DNA from: Trissonchulus latispiculum | Lineage: Eukaryota; Nematoda; Enoplea; Enoplida; Ironidae | Length of the DNA stretch: 64,000 bases | Reading direction: 5' to 3' | Assembly: GCA_030248195.1 (NCBI GenBank) | Contig: JASAND010020984.1 | Location: 1 to 64,000, forward strand | Shown: positions 10,501 through 21,978 of the stretch, piece after piece | Numbering within the stretch: the stretch's first letter is position 1 | Layout of the letters: the number at the start of each line of letters is the position of its first letter | Program-made: the position numbers and the translations under genes | Notes under the pieces: model-generated | Databases searched by the model: none | Told to the model about the DNA's origin: nothing | Seen by the model: the letters and a program-made list of their open reading frames with translations, nothing else

Positions 10501-13500
10501 ACTCTTTCCGTGAAATGTACCGTATACATGACATTTTACCTAAACATTTAGATTTTGTGTTTACGTAGTTAGTTCTATATACTTTAGTTCTTGTCCATGT
10601 CCTAATCACCTTAAGGTGCTGGTTTCCTTTCGGGTATTTTTTACTCATACGGCTTTAATCTTTTACGTAAATGACTAAAACCGATTAAAGAACCTTTTCC
10701 CGATTTTAACATTCTGGGACCAGTCTCGAATTTTTAGGCCAAAAGATAAGATAGTTTTGGTTTTTGGCCTTAGGTCCTCAGTAGGTAGTCAGGATACAGG
10801 ATTGGTTTTATAGTCTGGAAAGAGGGACACGAAAATGAACAATTTTATGCTTTACAACTTTTGAGGTATCTCCAGTGGTTAAGTCCGCACAAGCAAAACT
10901 GTTTTGAGGGTCTAAAAAATGGCCATTTTTGTGGAAATCAGTTTTTCAAATTACTAGCCTTACCAACAATTTTCGTCCACTTATACCCAATCGATAGAAC
11001 GTCTAAATGCATATTTTATGCAAATCCCTATTAACCGGACTTATTGCTTTCAGCTAGAGATTTGACCGGAAAACGATTTTGGCAAAACTGTTAATTTGTC
11101 GAAGATCGATTTTCAAACCCGCTGATAGATTCCGGCGTTTTCGGCAAAGTGGAAATTGTACAACTGCGGAGGGACGTTTTTTGGTTTGAGCTAAAAACAT
11201 TTCCACGCTGCGAGAAAACTGGACTTAAGTCGTGAAATTTCGTGTCGCGCCGCATATTTACGGATTTTTCTGAAGTATTCGAGTTTTTTGCCGGTCAAAT
11301 CCAAAAAACGTCCTCGGCCCATATGTCCTCTGCATGATAGCACAAGAAAATTTTGGCCGATTCAGTTTTGAGAAATCGATGTTCAAAAATGTTTGGTCTA
11401 TATTCATCCTGTTAGATGTCAGAACCCTCTGAAAATTTCTGCCATTTTTGTAAAGCAAATTTTGTCTGCTGTGAGCTCATGCGAATCTACAATAGTTTTT
11501 AAAACGATGCATAGAGTTTTAACCCGCCAAAAATGTGAAAGTCATAGCGTTTCAAAATCACAAAAGCACTGTACAGAAGGATGCTCACCACTCCAAGGTG
11601 CTTGTATCCTTTTTGTGCAACGATTTTGTCGTTACTTTTCGAAACGCTATAACTTTCGCAATTTTGGGAGTTGGAAAGAGCTCTATACATCGTTTTAAAG
11701 CTTATAATCTGTACATTAACATGAGCTTAAGAAACTGCAAAATTAATAAAAAGTAGCAAAAAATTCGTCGATACGTTGACATCTGACAGACTGAATATAG
11801 ACCAAAATTTTGAACATCGATTTCTCAAAACTGTAGAATCGGCCAAAATTAGTTCATGTTCCAAGATCTGAAGGACATGTGGGCCGAGGGACATTTTTTG
11901 GATTTGGCTCAACAAGTCTAAATACTCCAGAAAATCCGGCAAATGCGCGATGACACGAAATTTCGGCAACTTTCCCAGTTTTCTCACAATTGAGCTGTTT
12001 TAGCTCAAACCAAGAAAAATGTCCCTCCGCAATAGCGCGAATGTTCATTCAGCCCAAAATCACGCGAATCCATTTGGTGGTTTTTGAGAAATCAATGTTC
12101 AAAACAAAATAATCGCAATTTTGCCAAAACGGTTTTTCGGCGAATTCTCCAGCTTAAAGCAACGAACTCCAGCGAATAGGTATTGATAAAATGCGCAATT
12201 GGACGGTGTATCGATTGAGTATAAATAAGCCAAAATTGTCTGTAAGATTTGGCAGTAATTTTGAAAAAAATGATTTCTTTAAAAATGGCCATTTTTTGAC
12301 CCTCGAAGTAGTTTTTGGCCTACACCATGTGTGTCCAATCCACGAGAGAGGTAGCTCAAAAGTTGTAAAAGAAAAAATGTTCATTTTGGTGCCCTCTTTC
12401 CAGCCATAACAACCAATCCGGTGTAGCGACTATGTACTGAGAGAATAAGGGCGAAAACCAAAACTTCCTTATTTTTGCACCTAAAAATCTGGGACTGGTC
12501 CCAAAATGTTAAAGAGCACGAAAATAATGTATTTGGAAAGTTTCATCAACTTTCATGAAGAATTGAAGCTTGTAGGATCGAATTTACACAAAGCGATACC
12601 AGCACCTTAAGGGGGGTGATCGCCGGGTACCAAATTTTATAGTGACCGATTTCGCTCATTTTCGGGTATTTTCGGTTTTTATGTGTCCAAAAACAAGACT
12701 GATTTTTAGAGTCCAGGGTCAATCCAGTTAAGAGATATTGCAGTTCAAATCCCTACAATTTAGTATTTACGTCACTATACCTCTCTGAGGGTCTCGAAGT
12801 CGTGTAGACATAGGGTGACAAAGAACTACGGCCTAGCCAATACATCAAATTAAAGCATCTATCTGGGGCTATTTATTGCTGTACAAATGAAAATGATACG
12901 CCAAGTAGCTAGCAAGTAACGGTGCTTGAAAAATTTGATCAAGCTCATCCGACTGTTATTTACTTCAAACCTTAACCCGCTCTAACTTTCTCATACTGCT
13001 TTGTAGAGACTTGGTGCAGGAAGGTAAAATGTTCAGGGCATCGAGAGCTTCAATTTGATGTAAAATTTGGCTATATCTGGAAAATTTGAAAATTTGCCAT
13101 TTTTGGACTATAGGCCTCCGTCATCGAACTGAGGCATGCACCCACAGGTCTGTCTGTCTGTCTGTTCTCGGCCACTCTGCCGGAGGCAATATGGGGTCAG
13201 TCTTGGCAGGTTTAATACTTATGGGATGCTGCAGCCAGATCAAGTGACCCAAAAGGAAGCGACCGACTAGGTCTAAGGGGGATGTGGCTCACCGATCCTC
13301 CATGGCTTGTGCGCATCCCTAGGTCAACAGCAGCAATTACACAGTGAACTTACCACACATCTTCCTTTCAAAAGTGCAAATTGGCACATCAAATTTGGTT
13401 GGAATATCTCGAGTTTCACCCGACTTATGGACCATTATATTCAAAAATTTCAGAAAATGACATATTTTGAGGCAAAACTCTAACGCGGTAACCAAAAGTA

Positions 13501-14519
13501 TGATCTACTCCCATGCAGCAGCGGTGATTGTGCGTATGCAAATTGAACCTCTATTTGTGCACTGTGTTAATATCTATACGCGAAATTTGTGCAGTGAATG
13601 GTTAGTTCAGGGCATGACGAAACATATCTTCGGTGGCATTTTTGTAAGTCAGAATTGTGCAAAAACCGATTTCATCCAACTTTGAAAATTTCTACAAAAT
13701 CACTGAGCTAACGCAAAAACACCACATATAGATTGTAGATATTAGTTAATCTAGTTCAGATTAACATTTTGGCAAGTTATAGCTCATTTGATCTTACACA
13801 GCGCTCAATCTTTTGGTTACCGCGAAATTTTCCTAATTTTTTTCCTATGTTTAACACATATATCGGGGTCACCTTTGGAGGACAATAGCGAATGAAGAGA
13901 GTGAAGAGTGAAAGTTTTGTAACAAACGCAACTGTCTTGTTTTGCGGACCCATGGGGAGTACAAAATATGTGAAAATGAGAAAAATCGGAGATGGTCAAA
14001 ACCTGGGCCCCTTTTAAGCAAACTAACGAGAGCAAACTTAAGCAAACTATGTATAAGTATTTTGGAATAAAGAAGTTTCATTCATTCATTCCGTACCTAG
14101 TTCTGTAACCAAAACCAATCTGAAACATACATATTAATGAGCTTGTATTCAGTATTCGATCGATTCGATTGTGAAATTATAACAAAAATGCGCCGGATTT
14201 TGACATAATGAGAGCTCACTAATTTCGCCGTTCTGGCGTAGTTGTTTCAGAAATGGAAGTTTTGTCTACTAAAACTCGGCCTGGTTAAGTCCCACCCAAG
14301 TACAACTGACTGTATCTTGTAGGTCACATTTTTCGGTACATGTTCTGCAATCTAATTCCGTTTGTTTTAGAGTTCGAATTCTGACGTCATTAACTGTACT
14401 AGTCTTCCTGATTTATTTGTACAGTCATCGTAGGGATATTAGTCAAATGGTCAGTCCATTGGTTCATCGTTACGGATTGGATCTTGTATATGATAAGCCT
14501 CAGAGCCCTTCTCCTTAAT
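7343..14519 (+). CDS. TMCC-family transmembrane and coiled-coil protein (3' half of gene)
   Basis: Five exons (7343-7583, 7754-7819, 8070-8225, 8636-8802, 14371-14519) join in one frame with GT-AG introns. They encode the C-terminal part of a TMCC1/2/3 (fly dementin) relative. In order, they give a Pro/Gly/Ser-rich linker, a long coiled coil containing the family phrase LNDLTELHQ in the form MNDLTELHQ followed by MLNLKQEIGSME, and two membrane segments at the C-terminus. Family members are ER membrane proteins; vertebrate TMCC proteins are anchored by two C-terminal TM segments and oligomerise through the coiled coil. The N-terminal half lies upstream and was not found. The last intron (8803-14370) is about 5.6 kb, against 170-410 bp for the others, because it is filled with palindromic elements. 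The frame is intact, so the gene looks functional. Confidence 0.88.
7754..7819 (+). CDS. TMCC-like gene, 22-codon coiled-coil exon
   Basis: The exon is exactly 66 nt, with acceptor TTTCAG and donor GTACAT. It encodes QQVQQEYAYFHQALHEEKYR plus two residues. The EEKYR phrase corresponds to the EERYR of vertebrate TMCC coiled coils. It is in phase 0 on both sides and too short to stand out by length alone. Confidence 0.85.
7947..7982 (+). repeat. (CAA)n microsatellite
   Basis: A run of CAA/ACA triplets with one interruption lies in the intron between the second and third recognised TMCC exons. Confidence 0.9.
8070..8225 (+). CDS. TMCC-like gene, main coiled-coil exon
   Basis: The exon is 156 nt (52 codons), with acceptor TTTATTTCAG and donor GTATGA. 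It encodes KLEDQMNDLTELHQAEMLNL and continues with KQEIGSMEDKISYQ. This is the most diagnostic stretch for the TMCC family. Heptad spacing of Leu, Met and Ile is clear. It is phase 0 at both ends. Confidence 0.9.
8636..8802 (+). CDS. TMCC-like gene, exon with end of coiled coil and first TM segment
   Basis: The acceptor is GCATTTCAG and the donor is GTATAC at 8803. The translation starts ISKLEHAQQ, matching the ISKMELQQ motif of the family. It then gives a hydrophobic stretch of about 25 residues (FNILIIFLQCILVIISTLAQ) and LPFLKT, equivalent to the family's VPLMKTR. An internal GTAATC...GCGCAG could mimic an intron, but reading through keeps the frame and fits the family. Confidence 0.88.
8887..10530. 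mobile_element. Foldback element in the last TMCC intron, carrying a TTAA element
   Basis: Bases about 8887-8990 (GTTCATGGAAAGAATGACCG and following) return inverted at about 10420-10530. Between them is the TTAA-flanked element at 8991-10230. On its right side a local hairpin of about 180 bp (10236-10420) is built from a TGAGCATATTTTGCAACTAA-type phrase and its inverse. No ORF resembling a transposase is present. Confidence 0.75.
8991..10230. mobile_element. TTAA-flanked palindromic element with G-run ends
   Basis: The left end reads TTAAGGGGGGGGGTCC and the right end reads GGACCCC...CCTTAA, so the element is bounded by TTAA on both sides. Both ends carry a subterminal phrase of the type GATTTCGCTCATTTT. 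The interior is itself palindromic around 9850: an arm near 9700-9790 with CTGGGCAAAGATTAT returns near 9930-10010. TTAA target choice is typical of piggyBac-type elements, but no transposase is encoded, so the superfamily is inferred only. Confidence 0.75.
10609..12612. mobile_element. Modular foldback element (modules A-B-B'-A'), about 2.0 kb
   Basis: The ends are CCTTAAGGTGCTGGT at the left and its complement at the right. The left arm holds module A (about 10609-11060, with GGGACCAGTC and TTTTTGGCC) followed by module B (about 11060-11600, with GAACATCGATTTC-type phrases). Both return inverted to 12612, with the centre near 11610. Pieces of the same modules recur at 40623-42277, 43281-43555, 46912-48025 and 57300-57680. 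No transposase is visible. Confidence 0.8.
12607..14017. mobile_element. TTAA-flanked element, third of its kind in form
   Basis: It starts TTAAGGGGGGTGATCG and ends GGGCCCCTTTTAA. The left subterminal phrase GACCGATTTCGCTCATTTTC resembles the inverted right one (CCATCTCCGATTTTTCTCAT on the minus strand). It is homologous, in inverse orientation, to 43556-46911, and lacks the 2.1-kb insertion found there. A (GTCT)n run of five units sits near 13147-13165. Confidence 0.72.
14371..14519 (+). CDS. TMCC-like gene, last exon with second TM segment and stop
   Basis: The acceptor is TTTGTTTTAG just before 14371. Its first base completes the Arg codon begun in the exon ending at 8802, restoring the family's KTR phrase. 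The exon then encodes VRILTSLTVLVFLIYLY, a second membrane segment, and a short hydrophilic tail ending in TAA at 14517-14519. Vertebrate TMCC proteins end the same way: second TM, then about 20-30 residues. The exact phase and family match across a 5.6-kb intron is strong support. Confidence 0.87.
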
Positions 14520-14850
14520 ACTTTATTTTAATAGACCTTTTTATGGCTATTCCTAAACGTTTTTATGTGCTTGGGTTGTGCTGAGCTTTGTTTGTGTTTT
14601 ATTTATTATTGCACCGTATTTTATTTATGACAGCTTTTATTCTGTATATACTTAATGTTAACACGCTTGTACAATAATGTGACTGCCAAAGACATTATCT
14701 GCTTAAGTAAAACCTGGCCTACCGGTGGTACAGTAGTCGGCTATGTCTTACCGTAATTACTAACGGGCGGTGTAGAAGTCGGGAGTTGTGCCTACCGACC
14801 CAAAAACTGGCATTTCGACTGTAATTCCATGCTAGTTGTCGAGTCTAGTG
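14520..14850 (+). other. Probable 3' UTR of the TMCC-like gene and downstream sequence
   Basis: T-rich sequence follows the stop codon. No exact AATAAA is seen; ACAATAATG near 14670 is a weak candidate signal. No further coding sequence is visible. Confidence 0.35.
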
Positions 14851-14851
14851 C

Positions 14852-15372
14852 CTCAAGTGTACCATAAAACCCTCGCAGTCGAGTAGCTACTAGCACTCGA
14901 CTTGCGAGTCTAGCTTCTCGCAAGTTTGAACACTATCAGACTAATTTGGTTCCATAAAGCTTTCGTCTTGCCTTGCTAGTACGCTACTAACATCCGTCTA
15001 GTTCTCTAGTCTATTTTGACTAGAGAAGTGATAATTAAAGTTTCGTAACTTTTTCATTTTTATCAAAATAGACTCAAAATAAAGAGACGCACGTTTTTGA
15101 ATCTTTTTTCGACTGTCTGCAATTTTTAGAAAGTTTTATTGAGATTTGAATTTTCTGCGATTTTTTACATGATTATGGTTATTTTCTGGCGAACTCACAC
15201 TCGCAGTGTTAGTCCTCGCACTAGCACTGCTAGTTTGTCGAGTCGCCGCACACGCTTAGCTAATTTCGTCGAGTCAAGCGAAAAGTTTTATGGTACACTT
15301 GACTCGACGACTAGCACTAGCATTGCGAGTTCTCGCATGCGAGTCAAAGTTTTATGGAACCGGCCCCGGTTC
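14852..15372. repeat. Inverted-repeat block built from GACTCG/CTAGCACTCG words
   Basis: AGTGTACCATAAAAC and GGTTCCATAAAG on the left are mirrored by GTTTTATGGTACACTT and GTTTTATGGAACC on the right. Between and beside them many CTCGCA, GACTCG and CTAGCACT words repeat. Similar sequence recurs at about 57770-57880. It looks like one or two nested non-autonomous elements with motif-array interiors. Confidence 0.65.
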
Positions 15373-15831
15373 CACTGGTAACATCAAAAGCTTCAAATCT
15401 AAATCTACGTCGGTTCATATTACGACTAAATTCTTTATCAGTGGCTTAAACTCTTATTTTGGAATTTGGTTTTTCTTACCGGAGGGTGTGGAGCAGAGTT
15501 CTATGCGGGGCGGGGCAGGCCGAATTTTACTACCCGCGCTCGCCGATGCAGGCCGATTTTGGGCTACTGTCATGGAGATAATTTTGCTTTCTAGAAATTT
15601 CATACATGCCAAATTATATACAAAAGAATGCAATATTTCAGTTTTTTAAGCACTATTTAACTTCGTGCCATTCGACACCTTCACCATGTACTATATACTA
15701 AGTTTGCATTATCAGCGTATTGAGTAATAACCAGTAGAGTAAACATCTAAAAAGGTGAAAACTACAAGTTTTATTTGTATTAAAACCCGAAATCGTACAA
15801 AACTAGTTTTTTATGGGTCATTTTGTACAAA
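15373..15831. other. No supported gene; short GGGGCGGGGC patch
   Basis: The ORF at 15290-15649 overlaps the preceding repeat and has no recognisable domain. A G-rich patch near 15505-15530 is the only notable composition. Confidence 0.3.
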
Positions 15832-16040
15832 ATACTTTTGTATGGCCTCCCTCGTAGAATTCTAGTTTTGTATGGCCTCCCTCTTACAATTCTAGTTTTG
15901 TATGGCTGTGACCGTACAATTCTAGTTTTGGACGTACAACACTGTTTCAATAAGATTTGGCAACCATTTATTCATTACTATTCAAGTTCGTACATAATTT
16001 CAAGCACTAAAGTTGTAAGATTTAATACCTAAATAATTAA

Positions 16041-16375
16041 TAATAATGGAAGGCCATTTTAAATCAATAAAAAACTGATGTTTCAGATACCAAATTCAAA
16101 CTAAAGCTAACCTCGCCAGAACTTAAAAGATTTAGAAAGAATTTGGAATGGTTGCATTGGTGCAGATTTCTGATCGAGTTGCTGTAAAAATTAGTTTTCG
16201 ATTGGGGGCCAATAAAATAATGAACTTACTTTAACAACTCGATCAGAAATCTGTACCAATGCAACCATTCCAAATGCTTTCTAAATCTTTTAAGTTCTGG
16301 CGAGGTTAGCTTTTGTTGGAATTTGGTATCTGAAACATTAATTTTTTATCGTTTAAAATGGCCTTCCATTATTAT
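16041..16375. mobile_element. Short near-perfect hairpin (MITE-like), about 335 bp
   Basis: The left arm starts ATAATGGAAGGCCATTTTAAA and the right arm ends TTTAAAATGGCCTTCCATTAT. The arms match through GATACCAAATTC, CTAACCTCGCCAGAACTTAA and GATTTCTGATCGAGTTG, with a loop near 16190-16225. There is no coding potential. Confidence 0.9.
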
Positions 16376-16892
16376 TTTCCAGGTTTTGCTTGTTTGCCCC
16401 CTTTTGTGCTATTCCACTTACCATAGGCAAGCGTTGAAGTTAGCTAAATTTTGTCATGGGGATTTGCTATTTATAATCCAAATGTTTTCTAAAATTTATT
16501 AACATTTACAGGTTAGAGGAAGCGGATAGGGCAACGGTGGTACGAAACTCAGAAAATTGCTGATCTGAGCGCGGTTATAAAATAAAAAACAATGTTGGCT
16601 GTATCAGCATTAGCTTCTGATACCGCGACAATTCATTGAAAGTCCCTATAATTCATTTTAAGTGTTTAAAACTCCTTTGAAATAACTTAGGAATGAAAAT
16701 CTATCCAATCTAAGCTCACTGTGAGTAAAGACCCCTGAAAAAAGTTAAATTTCAAAATAGCCAAATCCGAAAAATGGGTTAAAAATTTCTTGGGTACCCG
16801 GGTAGTGTCGCAGTTACCCGACATAGGGCTTCGGGTAGCACCGGGTACCTGGGTCCAAATTTTTGGACCCGTGCCGGGCGTGCCCATCCTAC

Positions 16893-17187
16893 ACTCTATG
16901 TTATCAGAGCAAAATCTATGCACTGCTCGCTAGCGCCCCCCCCCCGCAAACCAGACCCATCACTTCAAAGAATTTTGAGCGCTATGCTTGTGTTCTAAAG
17001 CTCGAAGCGGGCACAAAATTCGTGCACGCACTGCTTCTGTTTTCGGGTTTAAGCATACAATCATAGAGCGAGTGAGCGTACCTCCGTTTCGACTAGGTAC
17101 TGATTTGCGGGGGGTCACTAGGGTCTGATTTGCGGGGGGCCGTTAGCGTGCAGATCATAGTTTTTGCGCTGATAACATAGAGCTTGC
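16893..17187. repeat. Inverted repeat with G/C-run arms
   Basis: CTCTATGTTATCAG at the left pairs with CTGATAACATAGAG at the right. CCCCCCCCCGCAAACCAGACC pairs with the two TTTGCGGGGGG phrases near 17105 and 17130. The core is about 100 bp. It is probably another small element. Confidence 0.75.
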
Positions 17188-17395
17188 CTAGTGGCATACT
17201 CTTATAATTATGTACTCTTGTTATTAATTATTTAGGTATTAAATCTTACAACTTTAGTGCTTGAAATTATGTACGAAATTGAATAGTAATTAATGTTGCC
17301 AAATCTTACTGAAACAGTTTGGTACGTTCAAAATTAGAATTGTACGGTCACAGGCATACAAAACTAGAATTGTACGAGGGAGGCCATAAAAACTA

Positions 17396-18896
17396 AAGTC
17401 TGACCAAAAATTCTTGGGACCGAACTGTGAGCGCTTGTCCTGAGTTAACCTTTGAAGTTAGCCTGTATAAAGTATATATTTTTTGAAACCTCAGGAGGAG
17501 GAGAATCTGGTAAAACCATCATATCCGGTCTATATCCGGTTACCGGATGCCAAATCGATAAAAACGCTTCAGATTCGGAAAGACAATGCTAATTCATTCA
17601 TACTCTTGCACATTGGTCCTTGGCTCAAGACATCTCAGAAAATCCGGTCACATCCGGTCTATGTCCGGTAACCGGATGTCTAGGTCACAGAAACTGCACA
17701 GCAAGATGGGTAGGTCGTACAGTTTCGCTGATTGAATTTTTAGATTTAGCGGGTCGAAATTAGTCTATATACGAATGTTTGTCCAATTTGAACCAAAATT
17801 GCGTGATTTATGGTCGTATCCGGTGCGAAAAAAACCGGAAAAATCGGTTTTTCCGGTCTGGTGCTCGGAATCGCGGATAAAAAATGTTAGTTTTGGCACA
17901 ATGAATATTTGGGAGGCTACTTTCATTTTACCGGTGTCAAAGTAATCGAATATCCGGCCGATTTCCGGTTCTAGTTTCGAAATTTGAGATTTCATGGGCT
18001 ATTATCTCAGTATCCGGTTGGTCCGGAAGTCAAATTATTTCATTAAAATGACATTTTGTCTATCCCTAATAAGCATCAACCTCAAATTACTTTATATCTG
18101 CTGTAATTTTTGAATGATGCTCCCAGTAAAAATGGCAACCAAAAATGGCAACCAAAAATGTGAAACCGGTCATTTTGGACCGTTAGTCCAAAGGAAATTC
18201 AGGCATTAAAGGGTTAAGCCATTCTCCGACCAGCGCAGGCCAACCACAAAAATATGGGCACAGTCCACAGTGGATGAAGTTTTACAAAACTTTTGTCTCT
18301 ATCCTGTCAGCCTTGTATGTCATATATTGCTGAGCCCTAGTGTGTTAACTGTCAGACTTTGAATCGACAAGAACTCCACACCAGAGTTGTATGCAGGGCC
18401 GATTTTTCCGGCCCACGCCCGCCCGCAGCCCGCACCTCATGACCAAGGCCATGACCATGAGCAACACTCCGCCCCGCGGCCCGCACACGCGTAATCCGGC
18501 CGCGGCCCGCACATACAAATTGCTACCTATGTAGTACCTGAGCACCAAAACTGATGTATTTTGACAGATACTACCGGATCCGGCAAATTTCTCTGTCAGT
18601 TTTATTTGAACTTTGTTGTCTACCAAATTACTGTTCTTAAAGTGGTAATAAAAGCCTAGCCTCCCTTAACACGTTCAGTACTAATGGCCCATCGGTGGGT
18701 CAGTCCGAGCCCTATTGTCCAACTGCTGAGCCACCCTTGAGTCAGGCTAGCTTTAGCATGTAGTTTACAGAGAAGAAAAAAATTTTAGTGTGCAAAGCAA
18801 ATTATTCATGTGGCTGTTAGTGTACAGGAGGAGAAAATTATTCCTGCATTATTCATATTTTTGTTTGTGAGTGTGTATATAGTTAAAATCGTATTA
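17396..18896. repeat. TCCGGT-motif cluster and a GCCCGC patch; no gene
   Basis: At about 17515-18020 the words TCCGGT and ACCGG occur many times in both orientations, often as TATCCGGT. At 18395-18510 a GC-rich patch repeats GCCCGCA and CGGCCCG words. Bases 17388-17465 are repeated in part at 57886-57950. No ORF has recognisable coding character. Confidence 0.6.
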
Positions 18897-20927
18897 GTTT
18901 CTTTTAGCGCACTAACAACATTCAAATAAAAGTCTTATACGTGATTGTGTGCTCTTGGTTATACGGAAGGATGTATATTCAAGTAGTCTTTGTCAATTGA
19001 GCGTGAACCAATGCTGTACAAGAATCGAAATTGTGCTTATTTCAGTGGCAGAATACGTTTAAGCTGTAACTTTTAACACGATGGCCACTGGGGTAAATCA
19101 AAGGTAATGCGGGCGGTTGTGGTCACAAAGGGGAGCGAGAACTCAAATGAGAGTGATATCTGCTTGGAGTTGAAATGTCGAAACTCATACAATAACACGG
19201 AGTTCGATTCAGGGGCTGGTTTAACCTACAACAGTATTGAAGAGGTTCACCAGCTGCCAACAATCGGAAATTTCACAGGTCTAATTGAAAATATATAGCT
19301 AATTTTCTCCCAAGGTTTTGCCAAAATTGTAAAAATCGCGATTTGAACAGCCTGTTTTGTGTAGTCTGAAAGAAAAAATCGCAACTTTTTGGTTAAAACT
19401 GGATAGGAGTCCATGTCTTTGTTTTTTCTTGCCGAGGAGGTTACCTTTTTTGTCGGTCGGGGTGTCAAAAATGCACCAGCCTCATAATATGGTCAAGTAC
19501 GCACATTGGGAGAAAAACGCACCATTGTGTTAGATTTTGTTTTCCGAAAATATGGATTTCATAATACTCAACGTCACGCCAACGCCAAATATAAGCGACT
19601 TTACTTTTGCAAAATTTAAGGTAATTAACATCATGGTCGTTACTTGATTTGGAACTACTTCTTTGGAACTGTCGAATTTGGATTCTGCCCTACTTTCTCG
19701 CCACAGTAGCAGATGGCGAAAGAATAAAGATCTCTCTTCAGGCATGAGATCAGGCTAGGCCTAGTGGGGAAAGCTAGTTGGACTCTCTAGTGACTCTTTG
19801 AAACAGCTATCAAGGGGACAGTTCAGATGCTGACTGACGCAGTACCAGGGGTCATTGAAGCAAACGGCAGTCTAATGAGAAAGAATCGGAAGCTAATTTG
19901 TTCACATAAACTAGTTCCAATAGACCCTGCCTTAGTCATCTTCATACAATCTGAGCAATTTTCAATAAATCCAAAATGAAGTGTAGCTAGACCCAGACTG
20001 TAAAAAAATAGAATGTACTTCCACGCACACTCTGATTTGGGTAACAGTTAATGACGAGAATTGCATTGCCGAGAAGTGCATTGCTGAGAATTGCATTGCT
20101 GAAAACGGCCAATGCTCGTTGCTTGCATTGCAGAGAAAGGTTAAGGGGGGACTACGAAGGAATTGGCACGACGTCCTCGAAGAGAGCTACTTTTTCGCCA
20201 TTCGTTAGCCAACATATCAAAGTGAAAAAGTTTAGGGTGGGCAACAATATATCTCATATACACCGTTTTTGGCAGGACACCAGAGTACAAATTACTAGTT
20301 AGTTCGAAAAATGGGTTTTTCAAAAAGCTTTTTTCAGCACTGGTGAATTAACGGTTTGACGATTTTGTCAGTTACTAGTACTACATATTAAAAACATTCC
20401 GGCTTTCGAGCGTTGCTTGCTTCTTCAGCAATAACAGGTCAAAATTGGAAATTTGACAAAAGGTTGCGAGGTGACCGTGCGCCGTTTTCGATCTAATAAA
20501 ATTGGCCGCCCCTAATCTATCCCAGCTTTTTACCAACTATTAGGCTCTAATAGGGACAAACTGTGGGTAAGTTTCGAGGTCTTTGGTTTTCCGGTTAGTG
20601 TGCTAGCTAACCTTTTGTTAAGAAATAACACTTATTTTAGGCCTGAAAAGTACGGTTGTTTTGGTTTTTGATTCGAATCGAATCAAAAGTGTTTTGATGC
20701 GATTTTTGACTTTTGATTAATCGAACTGAATCATTTAATATTTCACAGCAAAAAATCGAACGGAATCAAATCTAACTGAATTTTCAGAAGCCAAAATCGA
20801 ACACTGAATCAAATCAAAACTTTTGCCCATGAACCAGTAATTTTGATTTTGATGCGATTTTGATTCACATTTTGATTCAGCAGAATATATGCTGAACGCT
20901 TTAACTTAATACCATATGCAGTATGTA

Positions 20928-21642
20928 CAAGTAGGCCCCAAAAGGGGCAGTATTCCTTTGTAGACCTGTTTTTATTCAATTGCAGAATAGTCTTTGTCGG
21001 AAGGTCTGTTAAGCGTTGGAAGTTGCAGATTTGGTTTACAATTACGGTTGAATTACCTTTATTTCTTTTGATATTGAACTACTGTTATCATTGGAAATAT
21101 CTCACTAAACGTTAATTCTTTCTTATCAGACCAGATTTTCCTCAGCATAACACAATACAATAAGTTAACATCATCGGGTTCAGCAGTACAGCTGATAAAT
21201 AAACCTACTTCTTCCATATAAAAAGGACACACAATTTTTGTGCAAAAATTTCTATTACTTTTCATACCGCTGCTTAATTTTCCCCCAATTCTTAATGAAC
21301 TCTAATGTTATCAGGGAGTCAGGCCTATGCTTGCCATGCCATGTTTGGGCTGATGTCCAGCGCAAGCTAGTACCTAATTGCCTAATGCACCATGGTAGCT
21401 CCCAAGCTACACTGGTGCTCAAAAATCTGCAATCGATTAGATTGCTGACAGCCGAAGACTGCGCGAAGGTTCTCAGTTCTGCCGCTTAAATTGGCTTCAA
21501 AACCTAATTTGCATAATCCGAATGCAAAAAATCTGACCTAAGTTAGCCCTGTGTTGAAGATAGGACTTCTGAATATAGAAATGACTCACACTGCACTGAA
21601 CATGCAAGTTTCCTTTTTCTACATTCCTACTCCAGCAGGAAT
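20928..21642. other. Segment present in only one arm of the palindrome
   Basis: The right arm runs straight from the complement of GCAGTATG to that of AATACTTTTTCTTAC. In the left arm the same two phrases are separated by about 715 bp. The segment is therefore an insertion into the left arm or a deletion from the right. It contains the coding-like ORF 21337-21489 and no obvious terminal repeats. Confidence 0.7.
21337..21489 (+). CDS. Coding-like terminal exon of unknown protein (possible captured host exon)
   Basis: The acceptor-like ATGTTATCAG ends near 21315. An open frame then runs to a TAA at 21487-21489, with a balanced amino-acid composition that includes CLPCHVWADVQRKLV and HHGSSQATLVLKNLQ. 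It looks more like real protein than the surrounding repeat ORFs. No family was recognised. It may be a host 3' exon carried into a mobile element, or a chance ORF. The start given is approximate. Confidence 0.3.
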   Translation, partial: CHVWADVQRKLVPNCLMHHGSSQATLVLKNLQSIRLLTAEDCAKVLSSAA

Positions 21643-21978
21643 AAAAATACTTTTTCTTACATGCATCTTTCGAGTACTGTTGAACCCATTGTACATTTAA
21701 GGTTTGTTTGTGCTAGGAAATTTTACCGTAAAAACTAATTTTTCCGGCTATTTTTCGTAACCCCCCGGCCAGTTTTTCGTTACCCCTTGTCCCCGACGGC
21801 GATAGGGCTTGTACCTATTCCGGATTGGGGGGGGCTTGGACCCCCTCAGACCCCCCCGCGTTAACCTATGGTTATAATTATCTAAGACTTACATTACCGT
21901 TAATTTGCTGTTATGAATGCACAAAAGAGGATAATATGTGTGTGCTGTGCTGGCTGTGTCTATATTATATATATCAGA

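Larger units (their letters stand above)
15832..17395. mobile_element. Foldback element with GTACAATTCTAGTTTTGTA ends, with nested hairpins
   Basis: The left arm (about 15832-16040) contains three spaced copies of a CTAGTTTTGTATGGC phrase. It returns inverted at about 17224-17395. Inside lie a 335-bp near-perfect hairpin (16041-16375), a CGGGTACC-motif patch (16780-16870) and another inverted repeat (16893-17187). This indicates serial insertion of palindromic elements into one another. Confidence 0.75.

Noticed and set aside
19107..19298. 63-codon ORF in the palindrome arm
   Set aside because: It lies in a palindromic arm that recurs inverted near 24010-24210, where the frame is not kept; treated as repeat sequence.
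21059..21265. Minus-strand ORF with a faint similarity to a BIR domain (EPDDV...C)
   Set aside because: The second zinc-binding Cys and most of the domain are missing; the likeness rests on a few residues.
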